From contig JAPTWQ010000050.1 of assembly GCA_028064945.1 (NCBI GenBank), forward strand, positions 1 through 6,637: a stretch of DNA of 6,637 nt, in the 5' to 3' direction. The stretch comes from Nitrospiraceae bacterium (GTDB taxonomy: Bacteria > Nitrospirota_A > Leptospirillia > Leptospirillales > Leptospirillaceae). The notes below the pieces were generated by a model. The model was not told where the DNA came from and made no database searches. It was given only the letters and a program-made list of their open reading frames with translations. Position numbers and translations under genes: made by a program. Of this stretch, positions 6,501 to 6,637 are shown piece by piece (the first letter of the stretch is position 1; each line of letters begins with the position of its first letter).

Positions 6501-6637
6501 ACTCGATCTTTTCCTTTAGGACTCGTTCGGGAATTACCATTACATTTACACTTCCCGAATCCGATAGATAGGGCAACTATCACGATCTGCCTATGACTCA
6601 CTTATTCTCGAACGAGTCCTAAAGGAAAAGATCGAGT
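6501..6637. repeat. 137-bp palindromic element, MITE-like
   Basis: Bases 6501-6529 are the perfect reverse complement of 6609-6637 (29 bp, beginning ACTCGATCTTTTCC and ending GGACTCGTTCG). After one mismatch the match goes on for GAAT, giving arms 6501-6534 and 6604-6637 with 33 of 34 pairs. The 69-base centre has no gene. It contains two more inverted repeats: TTCGGGAA (6526-6533) with TTCCCGAA (6552-6559), and GATAG (6567-6571) with CTATC (6577-6581). The shape (short, non-coding, long terminal inverted repeats, just after a stop codon) fits a miniature inverted-repeat element or two facing IS ends. The right arm reaches the last base of the window, so its true end and any target duplication cannot be judged. 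RNA from it would form a long hairpin and could end or protect the permease transcript. Confidence 0.75.

Overview
This is a 6.6 kb bacterial stretch of moderate-to-high GC with strong AGGAG-type ribosome binding sites. It looks like the accessory-rich chromosome of an environmental chemolithotroph. A periplasmic tetraheme cytochrome c of the c554 type beside a PstS-like phosphate-binding protein, next to a decayed IS1595-family element, would fit an acidophilic iron oxidiser such as Leptospirillum (Nitrospirota). That assignment is a guess from gene style and context; nothing in the window proves it.

Left region (1-1802, + strand): the C-terminal 320 residues of a DHA2/EmrB-like 14-helix drug-efflux permease run in from the left edge. 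They overlap by 13 bases a gene for a small protein with prenyltransferase/terpene-cyclase-type alpha-toroid repeats. The two appear translationally coupled.

Centre-left (1816-2883): a complete 1052-bp IS1595-family insertion sequence with 24-bp terminal inverted repeats (23/24 identical) and an 8-bp target duplication, AAAAACAT. Its transposase, on the minus strand, is inactivated by a one-base frameshift and an in-frame TGA. Removing the element and one duplication leaves an ancestral gap of about 143 bp between the toroid gene and the next gene.

Centre (2884-5143, + strand): a compact likely operon. It begins with a strong hairpin/palindrome at 2893-2920. A 144-residue zinc-ribbon plus HEAT-repeat protein follows, then a secreted tetraheme cytochrome c overlapping it by one base, then after 39 bp a secreted PstS-type phosphate-binding protein. 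No pstC, pstA or pstB follows, so either the binding protein works with a transporter encoded elsewhere or it has a role tied to the cytochrome.

Right region (5144-6637): a 12-helix MFS permease of unknown substrate (5237-6487). Thirteen bases after its stop comes a 137-bp palindromic element (6501-6637) with 29-bp perfect inverted arms, extendable to 33/34. It resembles a MITE, or the fused ends of an insertion sequence, and it is cut by or ends at the window edge.

The best candidate for an undescribed unit is the zinc-ribbon/HEAT - tetraheme cytochrome - PstS cluster with its upstream hairpin. The 137-bp palindromic repeat is second.
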